This document shows, piece after piece, positions 39,117 through 47,507 of a DNA stretch of 60,670 bases. Source of the stretch: Opitutia bacterium (GTDB lineage Bacteria > Verrucomicrobiota > Verrucomicrobiia > Opitutales > UBA953). The first letter of the stretch is position 1. Each line of letters starts with the position of its first letter. Location: contig CANCLV010000003.1 of NCBI GenBank assembly GCA_947378905.1, positions 1-60,670 of the forward strand. The letters are read 5' to 3'. The translations under genes were made by a program, and so were the position numbers. The notes under the pieces were generated by a model, which saw only the letters and a program-made list of their open reading frames with translations, ran no database searches and was not told the DNA's origin.

Positions 39117-39407
39117 TTAGTCTTTCTTATCCTTTTTCATCATCGGCATGTCTTCATTTTTTCCTTCATGTTTCTTCATCATTTTGCCGCGTGAACCTTT
39201 GCCGTCTTCTTCGTCATCGTCATCATCATCTTCGTCGTCATTATTGGAAGTGCAGCACTTGCAGCAGCTGGAGCGTTCGCTGTAGCGATCATTTTTCTTG
39301 CTCCATTTTCCACGATTACGAACGCCTTTGACAACTAAGGCGCCGATGGCGAGTACGGCGAGGAGTACGCCGATAATGATGAGGATTCTTTTGAGGAGGG
39401 GATTCAT
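39117..39407 (-). CDS. Small membrane protein with Cys cluster and acidic/basic tail
   Basis: About 96 residues from the ATG at 39407, chosen because it directly precedes the membrane helix (upstream in-frame codons are possible). One hydrophobic helix (LLKRILIIIGVLLAVLAIGA) is followed by a basic stretch, a SSCCKCC cluster, a run of Asp/Glu (DDEDDDDDDEED) and a Lys/Met-rich tail (KMMKKHEGK, MPMMKKDKKD). The CCKCC and Met/His content would suit metal binding, but I recognise no family. It is monocistronic and shares a bidirectional terminator with the clpC side. Confidence 0.65.
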   Translation of the reverse strand: MNPLLKRILIIIGVLLAVLAIGALVVKGVRNRGKWSKKNDRYSERSSCCKCCTSNNDDEDDDDDDEEDGKGSRGKMMKKHEGKNEDMPMMKKDKKD

Positions 39408-39428
39408 AGTTAAATAGTGTACTTTCAA

Positions 39429-40535
39429 TTAAACACCATCACGAGAGGTAAGTTTAGACTTTCGGCGAACGCAGACTGCCGCGAGAGACAGTGCCCCTAT
39501 AAAGAGACCATAGGTTGAGGGTTCGGGTATTTCGGATAGCCCTAATGCCGTGAGTTCCCAGCCGATTGCATCCATCACAAGTAGGTCATTAGCTGTGACC
39601 GCGAGTTTTTGACCGTAGGAGGCGGTGGGCGCCATAATACCAAGATTTCCGCTTACGTAGAAGTGTGAGGCTTGCTGTCCGTCTCCGATATTCGTTCCGA
39701 GCGACATGGGAATGCTGACGCCGTTGATATATGTAAACTTAGCTTCAGGCCCGGCAGATACATCCGAAATACCTAGCGCAAAGCTCGTCGCGGAATAGCG
39801 CATAAAGTCCATTGGCAAATTCCGGAAGAGGACGGCGTCGCCGGCCACTGTGTCGACATCATCAACAATGCTCATGAATCCTAAGGCGTGACCAATTTCG
39901 TGGGCCGCCGCTCCAACGAAATCCATTTGATTATAAGCGATGCCGTTGGATCGGTTATAATCAAAAGAGAAAGCGGTATTAAATTGGATTAGAGCGTCTA
40001 AGGCAGAGTTTGTAGCAGAAAGTAAACCGAGTGCTTTTTTATTTCCGCCATTAATATAAATCATCGAATTGGCATTCACCCAGGTCGCATAAGGATCGTC
40101 GCCGGGCGTATCGTTGGTTTGATTAATTAATCGAGTGTACGTACTTCCTGTTGGGAGCGTTGAGAGGAAAGCTGCATCCGTTGAACTCGTTGCTTTTTGT
40201 GCCACCGCTGTTCGGAAGCTTGCATAAGAAGTGTCGTCATACCACTGAGAGCCGGCTTGCCCGATAATATTGGCGTCAAGACTTACCATGCCCACTTGAA
40301 TATTAACGGTGACGTTACTGCTAATTCGGCTTTCCCATATGCCTGCCGCTTCGGTGAATCCGTTACGTTGATCTTCGTTTAAGGGTGTATTTGCATCCTC
40401 AATTAAATTGATATGCAAAGCGTATGCGTTTGCGCTGAGTAAACACGCACTGGCGTGAAAGAATCGCGTGAGGGGCTTCACAGTTTTATTAAAAGTAAAA
40501 AGTGAACTTAAATCAATACCTACGTTCCTACTCAA
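39429..40535 (-). CDS. PEP-CTERM sorted zinc metalloprotease
   Basis: A 368-residue secreted protein. A long N-terminus contains a signal-like hydrophobic segment (RFFHASACLLSANAYA, about residues 24-39). The zinc-binding motif is HEIGHALGF (about 212-220), a metzincin-like HExxHxxGF. The C-terminus carries a PEP-CTERM sorting signal: IPEPSTYGL, a hydrophobic helix and the basic RRKSK, followed by a short tail. PEP-CTERM proteins are processed by an exosortase, which is not in this window, and are usually linked to exopolysaccharide export. The start is the only Met before the signal segment and overlaps the exonuclease gene by 8 bases. Confidence 0.87.
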   Translation of the reverse strand: MSRNVGIDLSSLFTFNKTVKPLTRFFHASACLLSANAYALHINLIEDANTPLNEDQRNGFTEAAGIWESRISSNVTVNIQVGMVSLDANIIGQAGSQWYDDTSYASFRTAVAQKATSSTDAAFLSTLPTGSTYTRLINQTNDTPGDDPYATWVNANSMIYINGGNKKALGLLSATNSALDALIQFNTAFSFDYNRSNGIAYNQMDFVGAAAHEIGHALGFMSIVDDVDTVAGDAVLFRNLPMDFMRYSATSFALGISDVSAGPEAKFTYINGVSIPMSLGTNIGDGQQASHFYVSGNLGIMAPTASYGQKLAVTANDLLVMDAIGWELTALGLSEIPEPSTYGLFIGALSLAAVCVRRKSKLTSRDGV

Positions 40536-41217
40536 AGGCAGGAATAATGCCGTCTTTTTCTAGTTTAAGAAATAATTCACGGCTAAACCAAGCGTCATTC
40601 GCAGCGTATTTAATTTGTTCTTTAGAGAGTTCGCGTTCCCAGTGACTGGTCTGAATTTTTTTAGATTTCTTCATTTGAAATCCTAGGTAGTGGGCAACGA
40701 GTGCGCGTAACCCAGTATTCTCAACGCCTGCTTTTTTAGTAAAGTCAGCGATGTCGATAAAACCGGGAGCATCAAAGGGTGCGCGCGTTTGTAAGTGACG
40801 AACGTCATCACGAACCGCTACACCTACTTTAGCTTTACGGGGGTGACACAAAAGAGGGAAGGTCAGAGGAACTCCTCCGCAGACATCGAGACGGAAAACA
40901 AATATGCGATCTTCACCGGCGAGCTGAAGGATAGAGGGAAGGTAGGTGATACCTCTTGTGTGAGAGGGGCGGGTTTCGGTATCAAAACCTAGAACACGCT
41001 CTTTGTATAAGAATTGAATCGCTCGTTCGGCGTCTCGTTCGCTCTCAATTAACTCAATCGGTCCATCCCATTGTCTAACGGGTAAAGTCTCGATAAATTC
41101 CTTCTCCACGCGATGCCCACCGCGTTGGGCAGGTGGGAGGGCATTTTCAGCGTCTTCTGGACTATCGGCGGATTCTTCCACGAGTATCGAAGGAAAGGTC
41201 TGTGAGTATCTTGGCAA
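40528..41217 (-). CDS. DEDDy-type 3'-5' exonuclease domain protein (RNase D/WRN-like)
   Basis: A 229-residue protein. Exonuclease motif I is GFDTETRP (Asp and Glu), motif II lies around VAVRDDVRHLQ, and motif III is KYAANDAWFSREL (Tyr...Asp). These are the DEDDy catalytic residues. There is no HRDC domain, unlike full RNase D. It likely trims RNA or DNA 3' ends; the substrate is not predictable. The N-terminal 45 residues are acidic and poorly conserved-looking, so the exact start is uncertain. Confidence 0.87.
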   Translation of the reverse strand: MPRYSQTFPSILVEESADSPEDAENALPPAQRGGHRVEKEFIETLPVRQWDGPIELIESERDAERAIQFLYKERVLGFDTETRPSHTRGITYLPSILQLAGEDRIFVFRLDVCGGVPLTFPLLCHPRKAKVGVAVRDDVRHLQTRAPFDAPGFIDIADFTKKAGVENTGLRALVAHYLGFQMKKSKKIQTSHWERELSKEQIKYAANDAWFSRELFLKLEKDGIIPAFE

Positions 41218-41292
41218 CCAGAGATTGTCTCTAATGGGAAAAAAGCGTTGACCGTGCTAGTGGGCGGAGGTTTGTTTAATGCTTCAATTAAT

Positions 41293-41368
<76 letters not shown>

Positions 41369-41377
41369 CTTTCACAC

Positions 41378-41411
41378 GACCGACTTTCTTAATTGAAGGT
41401 CGGTCCGTTTT
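41378..41411 (+). terminator. Terminator of tRNA-Ala
   Basis: GACCGAC (41378-41384) pairs with GTCGGTC (41399-41405), then a CGTTTTTA tail. It lies 9 bases after the tRNA. Confidence 0.75.
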
Positions 41412-41431
41412 TATCACTCAAGGATAAAACA

Positions 41432-41458
41432 AAAAAGCCGCAGTGTCTGCGGCTTTTT
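41432..41458. terminator. Bidirectional terminator between tRNA-Ala and the ACP gene
   Basis: AAAAAGCCGCAG (41432-41443) pairs with CTGCGGCTTTTT (41447-41458) around the loop TGT. It follows the ACP gene on the leftward strand and backs up the tRNA terminator rightward. Confidence 0.88.
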
Positions 41459-41480
41459 AGATATACTTAACTTTCGTAAA

Positions 41481-41765
41481 TTATTTAGCGGTTTTGGCTA
41501 AAAACTTAGGTAATAAGTATTCTGCACAAGAATCTAAAGAGGCGAGCTGAACGTAATCAGCCTCAGGGACTTCGATGCCATGCTTCTTGCGAAGTTCCAT
41601 AACGATATCGAGGAAGTCCATCGAATCGAGTGAGAGTTGATCGCGGAGACGTACTTCGGCTTTAACCGAACTCAAATCCTCATCGGGGGCGATGTCGGCA
41701 ATGATGTCTAATACGACCTGTTTGATGTCTTCCTTTGTCATTTGTGTAAGGATTGTTTCAAACAT
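41481..41765 (-). CDS. Acyl carrier protein
   Basis: A 94-residue protein (or 86 from an internal ATG at 41741). The phosphopantetheine Ser is Ser48 in LSLDSMDFLDIV (DSMD, a variant of DSLD), with an acidic four-helix pattern and a Lys-rich end. It lies 10 bases after the ketosynthase gene and is surely co-transcribed with it. It is slightly longer than housekeeping AcpP and is not in a fab cluster, so it may serve a specialised acyl chain. Confidence 0.9.
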   Translation of the reverse strand: MFETILTQMTKEDIKQVVLDIIADIAPDEDLSSVKAEVRLRDQLSLDSMDFLDIVMELRKKHGIEVPEADYVQLASLDSCAEYLLPKFLAKTAK

Positions 41766-41775
41766 TCCTTACCAT

Positions 41776-43017
41776 TCACGCAACCCCATATTTCTTTATG
41801 ATGAGTGCTGAATTTATACCCAACATCCCGAAGGAATTATTCAAAATAGCGTTAATTTGAGGCACTTTTAGGGGTTTATTCACGACCAGGCCTGGAACCG
41901 AGCATTCAGGGTCAAGCTCGTCGACGTTAATGGTAGGGTGAACCCAGCCATCAGTGAAGGAGGGAAGGTTGCCTGCGAGCTCCAGGGCACCCGCCGCACC
42001 CATGCAGTGACCGATGAAACTCTTTGTATTATTAATATGAGTCTCTGGGCAGTCCTTAAATACTTCTCGGATCGCGATACATTCCTGGATATCGCCCATC
42101 GCGGTGGCCGTGGCGTGCGTGGAAACAATCCCGATGTCCGACGCTTTTAAATGGGCACGCTGTAATGCCATGCGCATGCATTGGGCTTGGCGTTCGGGAT
42201 TGGGCAAGACGGCATCGGTTGCATCGGAGTTAATACACCATCCGGCAATCTCACCGATAATTTTTGCTCCTCGCGCCAGCGCATCATCCAGTCTTTCGAG
42301 AGTGTAAATTGCACCGCCTTCAGAAATTACGATACCGTTTCGGTTTTTATCGAAGGGCCGTGACGCTTTATTGGGGTCCGCATGAGAGCCCAAGGCTCCT
42401 TGATTTTTAAATCCGGCAAAAATTCCAAAAGTGTGAATGGACTCGGAAACACCGCCTGCAAATGCGAAATCTACTTCACCTAGTTGAAGCATTTGGGCTG
42501 CTTGAATGAGTCCGGCATTACCCGCGGCACACGCGGCACCGATGGTGTAGTGTGGACCCGTAATCCCCATATTCATGGTCACTTCGCCTGCTGGGTTATT
42601 TGCTACCGTGCGCGGATTGTGGTGGTGCGTCCAATATTTGGTGTCGTTTCCGAACTGCGAAATATTGTGAATTTCATTTTCGGTTTCGACGTTACCATGT
42701 TCAGTAATCCCGAGATAAACACCGACGCGCGATTTATCGAAAGTCTCCCAATTAATACCGCAGTCGGCTAAAGCTTCACGTGCACAGTAAATTGAAACCG
42801 ATCCCACGCGGGTACCGTTGCGAATTTCTTTTCTCTTCTGATATTTTGTGGCGTCGAAATCGCAAACCCCCGCTGGATGGCGACCCATGTGCCGGACGTC
42901 GATTTCCGCGATACGTGATTTGCCAGCCAGGAGGTTGGCACGGAATTCCTCAAGGCTGTTACCATTAGGTGCAGTAAGGCCAATTCCAGTGATAACGATG
43001 CGGCTCGGGGAGGGCAT
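41776..43017 (-). CDS. fabF: Beta-ketoacyl-ACP synthase, FabF/KAS II type
   Basis: About 413 residues from the ATG at 43017; alternative starts are 43032 (ATG) and 43083 (TTG). The start is chosen to place RIVITGIGLTAPNG at the usual distance. The Cys-His-His triad is visible as GAACAAGNAGL (Cys), STHATATAMGD (His) and NTKSFIGHCMGAAGALE (His). The thiolase fold condenses malonyl-ACP with acyl chains. The nucleophile loop lacks the canonical DTACA (here GAACA). Paired with one ACP only, this looks like a specialised condensing system rather than the full fatty acid synthase cluster. Confidence 0.88.
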   Translation of the reverse strand: MPSPSRIVITGIGLTAPNGNSLEEFRANLLAGKSRIAEIDVRHMGRHPAGVCDFDATKYQKRKEIRNGTRVGSVSIYCAREALADCGINWETFDKSRVGVYLGITEHGNVETENEIHNISQFGNDTKYWTHHHNPRTVANNPAGEVTMNMGITGPHYTIGAACAAGNAGLIQAAQMLQLGEVDFAFAGGVSESIHTFGIFAGFKNQGALGSHADPNKASRPFDKNRNGIVISEGGAIYTLERLDDALARGAKIIGEIAGWCINSDATDAVLPNPERQAQCMRMALQRAHLKASDIGIVSTHATATAMGDIQECIAIREVFKDCPETHINNTKSFIGHCMGAAGALELAGNLPSFTDGWVHPTINVDELDPECSVPGLVVNKPLKVPQINAILNNSFGMLGINSALIIKKYGVA

Positions 43018-43114
43018 TGGGCGAACTTCCATCAAGCCGTTGGCGGGCTTGATGTCAAACCTGGCAATGTCTTCCCCTTGCAAAGTCCGACTTCACTGTT
43101 TTTATGGCTAATCG

Positions 43115-43597
43115 ATGTCGAAACCTCTGGAGTGTTCAGTGTGTGGCGTAATTGCCACGGTTCATCTTACCCAAATCATCCAAGGTAAGGTCAGTAAAAT
43201 CCATTATTGTGAATCTTGCGCCAACAAGGGTGGAGCGGGTGATCCTTCTTTCTTTGAACTCCAAAAGTTAGCCCAAGCCACCACCTTAAAGCCAGCCATC
43301 GTGTGCCCAGTCTGTAAATTTACCGATATCGATTTTCGCCGCCTGGGCCGTTTGGGTTGCCCTTCCTGTTGGGATGTTTTTGCCGCCCCCTTAGATCAAT
43401 TATTGAATTCGGTACAACACGACTCCCAACACATGGGTCGCGTTCCCGTGGGCGAACTTTCCTTTAATCAAATTCGTAAACGAATCTCGGCCGCCCAAGC
43501 AGAGATGGAACACGCGATAAAATCAGAGAACTACGAAAAAGCCGCTCAGTTGCGCGACGAAATCGCAAAACTAAAAACTCAAATTCCAACCGTATAA
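43115..43597 (+). CDS. mcsA: McsA-like zinc-binding activator of protein arginine kinase
   Basis: A 160-residue protein with four CxxC motifs (CSVC near residue 8, CESC near 33, CPVC near 65, CPSC near 86), forming two zinc ribbons, and a C-terminal UVR domain (EHAIKSENYEKAAQLRDEIAKL). This is the McsA architecture. In Bacillus, McsA activates the arginine kinase McsB and helps link it to ClpC. The next gene, 4 bases downstream, is mcsB. The ATG at 43115 is used; no Shine-Dalgarno motif. Confidence 0.9.
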   Translation: MSKPLECSVCGVIATVHLTQIIQGKVSKIHYCESCANKGGAGDPSFFELQKLAQATTLKPAIVCPVCKFTDIDFRRLGRLGCPSCWDVFAAPLDQLLNSVQHDSQHMGRVPVGELSFNQIRKRISAAQAEMEHAIKSENYEKAAQLRDEIAKLKTQIPTV

Positions 43598-43601
43598 TTT
43601 C

Positions 43602-44675
43602 ATGTCTGTTAAAGATATTTTATCCGCCGAAAATGAATTAACCCACCTCTTGGGCGCTCAACAGGCAGTGGTTTTGAGTACGCGCGTACGCCTCGCACGT
43701 AATTTACAAAATTATCCTTTTCCGGGATGGGCGAAAGAAACTCAGCGCAAAGAAATTGCTGATAAATGTATTAAAGCTTTAACTCAGTTAACTCGATTTA
43801 AGAAGGCTCATGTTTTTAAAATGAGCGAGCTCAGTGATCTGGAGCGTACCGTTTTAGTCGAGCGTCACTTGGTCTCCAAAGAATTAATCACCGGAAAGAG
43901 TGGAGCTGCTGTTATTAGTCGCGATCAGACTTGTTCAGTGATGGTGAACGAAGAAGACCACTTGCGAATCCAAGTTGTTAAAGCCGGTTGGCATTTACGT
44001 AGCACTTGGAATATTGCCGAGCAGTTGGACGACGCCTTGGGTTCCTCATTGGAGATCGCTTTCTCTGATAAACTAGGGTTTTTAACCGCCTGTCCGACCA
44101 ACGTGGGCACGGGTTTAAGAGTCTCCGCGATGGTACACTTACCTGGACTTTGCTTAGCTGGACACATCGAAAAAGTTTCTCGAGCCCTCGGACAAGATGG
44201 CCTCGCCGTTCGCGGTTGGCTCGGCGAGGGTACCGAAGCACTCGGAAATATTTTCCAAATTTCTAACCAACAAACACTCGGATTGTCCGAAGAGGTGATT
44301 ATGAAACATCTGGGTAACTGGATTAAAAATCTAGTCGAACAAGAGTGGAACGCTCGCAGAAAATTAGCCGAAGAAGAGGGTCCACGTTTTACGGATCGTC
44401 TGGCGCGTTCCTTAGCCGTTTTACGTTCAGCCCATTTACTCACGAGCGTTGAATCGATGAACATGCTCTCGCATTTACGCATGGCGTGCGACTTAGGCTA
44501 TCTCCCTGAAACGAGTCGCCATATCATTGATCGCTTAATTATTGAGGGCCAGCCAGCGCACATTCAGGCTCGTCATGGAAAAGATTTAGACAGCGATGGG
44601 CGCGATCGTTCTCGTGCCATCGCGGTGCGCGAATCATTAGCTGGCCTGCCAGAGATTACCGAGCCTTCCGCTTAA
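43602..44675 (+). CDS. mcsB: McsB-like protein arginine kinase
   Basis: A 357-residue ATP:guanido phosphotransferase. It shows STRVRLARNLQNYPFPGW (about 26-43), VNEEDHLRIQ (115-124), TACPTNVGTGLR (162-172) and RGWLGEGTEALGNIFQISN. The C-terminus contains RDRSRA (334-339), the RDxxRA motif that marks true protein arginine kinases (allosteric phospho-arginine site) and is absent from metabolic arginine or creatine kinases. With McsA and ClpC it should mark proteins for ClpCP degradation. The last 4 bases (TTAA) are shared with the convergent rbfA stop. Confidence 0.93.
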   Translation: MSVKDILSAENELTHLLGAQQAVVLSTRVRLARNLQNYPFPGWAKETQRKEIADKCIKALTQLTRFKKAHVFKMSELSDLERTVLVERHLVSKELITGKSGAAVISRDQTCSVMVNEEDHLRIQVVKAGWHLRSTWNIAEQLDDALGSSLEIAFSDKLGFLTACPTNVGTGLRVSAMVHLPGLCLAGHIEKVSRALGQDGLAVRGWLGEGTEALGNIFQISNQQTLGLSEEVIMKHLGNWIKNLVEQEWNARRKLAEEEGPRFTDRLARSLAVLRSAHLLTSVESMNMLSHLRMACDLGYLPETSRHIIDRLIIEGQPAHIQARHGKDLDSDGRDRSRAIAVRESLAGLPEITEPSA

Positions 44676-45034
44676 GCGTCTTTATTTTTCTTAATGTCTT
44701 CGCGCGATAGCTCATCGAGCATCGCCTGAACACGCGCCACTCCGCCCGTCACATCATCTTCAGCAAATGATAAATCGGGGGTGCTTTTCATTTGTAAAAT
44801 TCCACCGACATAAGCACGGAGCTCACGGCGAATTCTCTTCAAAAGATTTCGTGCCGCTTTTTTCTCGGGCACACCACCCGACACCGCATAGCCTACGTAA
44901 ACCTGACGGAGGTCAGGCGAGACGCGTGCTCGTGTGATCGTGATTAAAGACGCTTCGCTACCCCAGTTTTGTCGCAGAGCGACAGAAACTTCCCGCTGAA
45001 CTAATTCAGCGACACGGAGTTGGCGTTGCGACAT
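44672..45034 (-). CDS. rbfA: 30S ribosome-binding factor RbfA
   Basis: A 120-residue KH-fold protein with VAELVQREVSVALRQ at the N-terminus and SPDLRQVYVGYAVSGG, typical of RbfA, which matures the 17S rRNA precursor and acts in cold adaptation. It follows infB after 3 bases, the standard nusA-infB-rbfA order. The stop codon overlaps the mcsB stop on the other strand. Confidence 0.93.
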   Translation of the reverse strand: MSQRQLRVAELVQREVSVALRQNWGSEASLITITRARVSPDLRQVYVGYAVSGGVPEKKAARNLLKRIRRELRAYVGGILQMKSTPDLSFAEDDVTGGVARVQAMLDELSREDIKKNKDA

Positions 45035-45037
45035 GGC

Positions 45038-47467
45038 TTAGAGAGAAGGGCGAACAGAAAGAATTTCTACTGCTTCAATTACATCACCTGGCAGGTACTC
45101 ATCATAGCCACCCAATTTAATACCGCATTCAAAGCCGGCCTTAACTTCTGAGGCATCGTCCTTGAATCGACGAAGGGTTTCGACAGGGCCTTGGTGGATG
45201 ACTTGTCCTTTGCGTAATAAACGAGCCTTGGCGGCGCGTTTGATTAAGCCTTCGGTCACCATGCAACCAGCCACTTTGTGTTCTTTTCCGAGAGGGAAAA
45301 CTGCACGAACTTCGGCGGCACCCAATTTGTTTTCACGTAATTCAGGATCGAGTAATTCAGCCATCGCATCCTTAACTAGCGTAATCAGTTCGTAAATAAT
45401 GTCGTGAGTGACGATACGAACTCCGGTGCGCTTAAGCATCGGTTGAACACCGTTTTCAAGTTTGGTATCAAAGCCTACGATAATTGATTTAGCAGCCTCG
45501 GCGAGTTGGACGTCGCTCTGGGTGATGGGTCCAACGGAACCACCCACGATTTCTAGACGAACCTTGCTCGACTTGATATCTTCCAAGCATCCTTGGAGAG
45601 CTTCGAGGGTTCCATTCACATCAGCTTTAAGTAGAACACGTAAAATCTTTTCTTTGTCTTTCTCCAGAGCGGCCATCAGGCGATCGAGATCCGACATTCC
45701 TGGGCGTGCTGGTGTGGCTGGCTTACCCGCAATATTTTCGCTGAGTTTGCGAGCAGCTTGCGCTGCTTCCTCGGCGAGTTCACGTGCCTCACGGTCATTT
45801 TTCACCGTGCGGAATTTAGTTCCTGGAGCAGGTACGGCGTCCCATCCTAATACGAGGGCAGGGGTTCCGGGAGGCGCGTTATTTAAGCGCTGACCTTGGT
45901 CATCCATTAAGGCACGAACCTTACACCACGTTTCTCCGCAGACGAAAGTGTCGCCTGGTTTTAAAGTTCCTTTTTGTACAATGACCGTAGCGGTCGGTCC
46001 GCGACCCGTCTCCATTTGCGATTCAACGATGACGCCTTGCGCAGCGCATTTCGGATTTGCTTTGAGATCGAGAACTTCAGCTTGCAGTAAAATGGATTCA
46101 ATGAGTTCGTTCATGCCGGTTCCTTTAAGTGCAGAAACGGCGTTGGTAATGGTTTCACCTCCCCAATCTTCAGGGGTGATGTTGCGTTGTTGCATCTGTT
46201 GTTTAACGCGATCGATGTTAGCACCTTTGGCGTCTACTTTGTTAATCGCACAGACCACGGCGGAGGCATGCTTTTGCGCAAATTTTAGGGCTTCTTCGGT
46301 TTGCGGCATAAATCCGTCATCCGCTGCAACGACGAGTACGGCGACGTCGGTAACACTGGCTCCGCGTTCGCGCATCTTGGCAAATGCCGCGTGACCAGGA
46401 GTATCTAAGAAAGTGACGGAGCGACCTTTATATTCAGGTTTCTCGCCTTGGTATTTTACCGTGTAAGCACCGATATGCTGCGTGATTCCTCCTGCTTCGC
46501 CCGATACTACATTGGTTTTTCTAAAATAATCTAAAAGGGTCGTTTTGCCATGGTCAACGTGGCCAAGAACACAAACCACAGGCGGACGTACCACCATGAG
46601 TGCTGGATCGTCATCGGTATTCTTAACTTCTTTTTTAACGGGTTGAGCACCTTCGCCACGGTGACGAATTTCTAAAATAAATCCATGTTTCTCGGCGACT
46701 TTTTTGGCGTCGGTTTCTTCAATCACTGAAGTGAGGCTCACCACTTTTCCTAATTCCATCAATGAGCCGATGACTTGGAAGGGTTTTAAATTTAAAGCGA
46801 TGGCGAAGTCGCGAACGACAATCGGTGGACGAACGGTGACATTACCCTTACTGCCAGGAGCAACTTGCGCAGCGGTGGATGTAGGACGTGAAACTACAGG
46901 CGTGATCGGCGGGCGCTGAATTGGAGGAACCGCAGCTGGACGATTAGGTTCCGAGCTCGGTGTGGGCGCCACGATTTTAACTGGAGGTAAATCGTTACGT
47001 GGAGCAACCGGGCGTGGAGGCAGCGGTGGGGGTGTCGCCGATCTTAATGGCGGAACAATTTTGGGTGGAGTCGATGAAGTCGCTGGTGGTGGAGTGACTT
47101 TCGCCACGGGTGGAGTGACTGGCTTTGGCGCTTCAACTTTAGCTACAGGTACGGGCGTAGGTTGAGGGGCGACTACCGGTGCAATCGGTTCAACGACAAC
47201 TTTAGGTTTTTCCTCTTCCGCTTTTTTAGGAATTTTACTGAGAACGAACTCTAATAAGTCTTCGCGACAAGGCTTAGGAAGATTACTAGAAGGGCTTGGC
47301 TTCTTACCATTTTGGTAAATGTAATCTTTGTAGTCGGGACGTGCGGCAATAAAATCATCCGTTAGCTGTAGAAGGAGCTTCACCTCTATGCCTAATTCTT
47401 TGGCAACTTCACTAAAACGCTGAGTCGTTGCTGCTCGCTTGGATTCAGGTTTTTTCTTCTCGGTCAT
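45038..47467 (-). CDS. infB: Translation initiation factor IF-2
   Basis: An 809-residue GTPase that places initiator tRNA on the 30S subunit. The N-terminal 270 residues are Pro/Ala/Val-rich and low-complexity, beginning with an IF2-N like segment (RFSEVAKELGIEVKLLLQL). The G domain has GHVDHGKTTLLD, the switch segment GGITQHIGAY, DTPGHAAF and NKVD. Domains II to IV follow (GTLKPGD, then CMVTEGLIKRAAKARLLR). The length and motifs are normal. It lies 40 bases after nusA in one operon. Confidence 0.97.
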   Translation of the reverse strand: MTEKKKPESKRAATTQRFSEVAKELGIEVKLLLQLTDDFIAARPDYKDYIYQNGKKPSPSSNLPKPCREDLLEFVLSKIPKKAEEEKPKVVVEPIAPVVAPQPTPVPVAKVEAPKPVTPPVAKVTPPPATSSTPPKIVPPLRSATPPPLPPRPVAPRNDLPPVKIVAPTPSSEPNRPAAVPPIQRPPITPVVSRPTSTAAQVAPGSKGNVTVRPPIVVRDFAIALNLKPFQVIGSLMELGKVVSLTSVIEETDAKKVAEKHGFILEIRHRGEGAQPVKKEVKNTDDDPALMVVRPPVVCVLGHVDHGKTTLLDYFRKTNVVSGEAGGITQHIGAYTVKYQGEKPEYKGRSVTFLDTPGHAAFAKMRERGASVTDVAVLVVAADDGFMPQTEEALKFAQKHASAVVCAINKVDAKGANIDRVKQQMQQRNITPEDWGGETITNAVSALKGTGMNELIESILLQAEVLDLKANPKCAAQGVIVESQMETGRGPTATVIVQKGTLKPGDTFVCGETWCKVRALMDDQGQRLNNAPPGTPALVLGWDAVPAPGTKFRTVKNDREARELAEEAAQAARKLSENIAGKPATPARPGMSDLDRLMAALEKDKEKILRVLLKADVNGTLEALQGCLEDIKSSKVRLEIVGGSVGPITQSDVQLAEAAKSIIVGFDTKLENGVQPMLKRTGVRIVTHDIIYELITLVKDAMAELLDPELRENKLGAAEVRAVFPLGKEHKVAGCMVTEGLIKRAAKARLLRKGQVIHQGPVETLRRFKDDASEVKAGFECGIKLGGYDEYLPGDVIEAVEILSVRPSL

Positions 47468-47507
47468 AGCTAACTGGGTGAAATCGGTTTATGGAAATCT
47501 TTGGATT

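Noticed and set aside
43602..44675. Metabolic arginine or creatine kinase
   Set aside because: The RDxxRA motif, the McsA neighbour and the length indicate a protein arginine kinase.
45462..46394. Plus-strand open frames opposite infB
   Set aside because: Low-complexity Ser/Ala-rich translations of the complement of infB; not independent genes.
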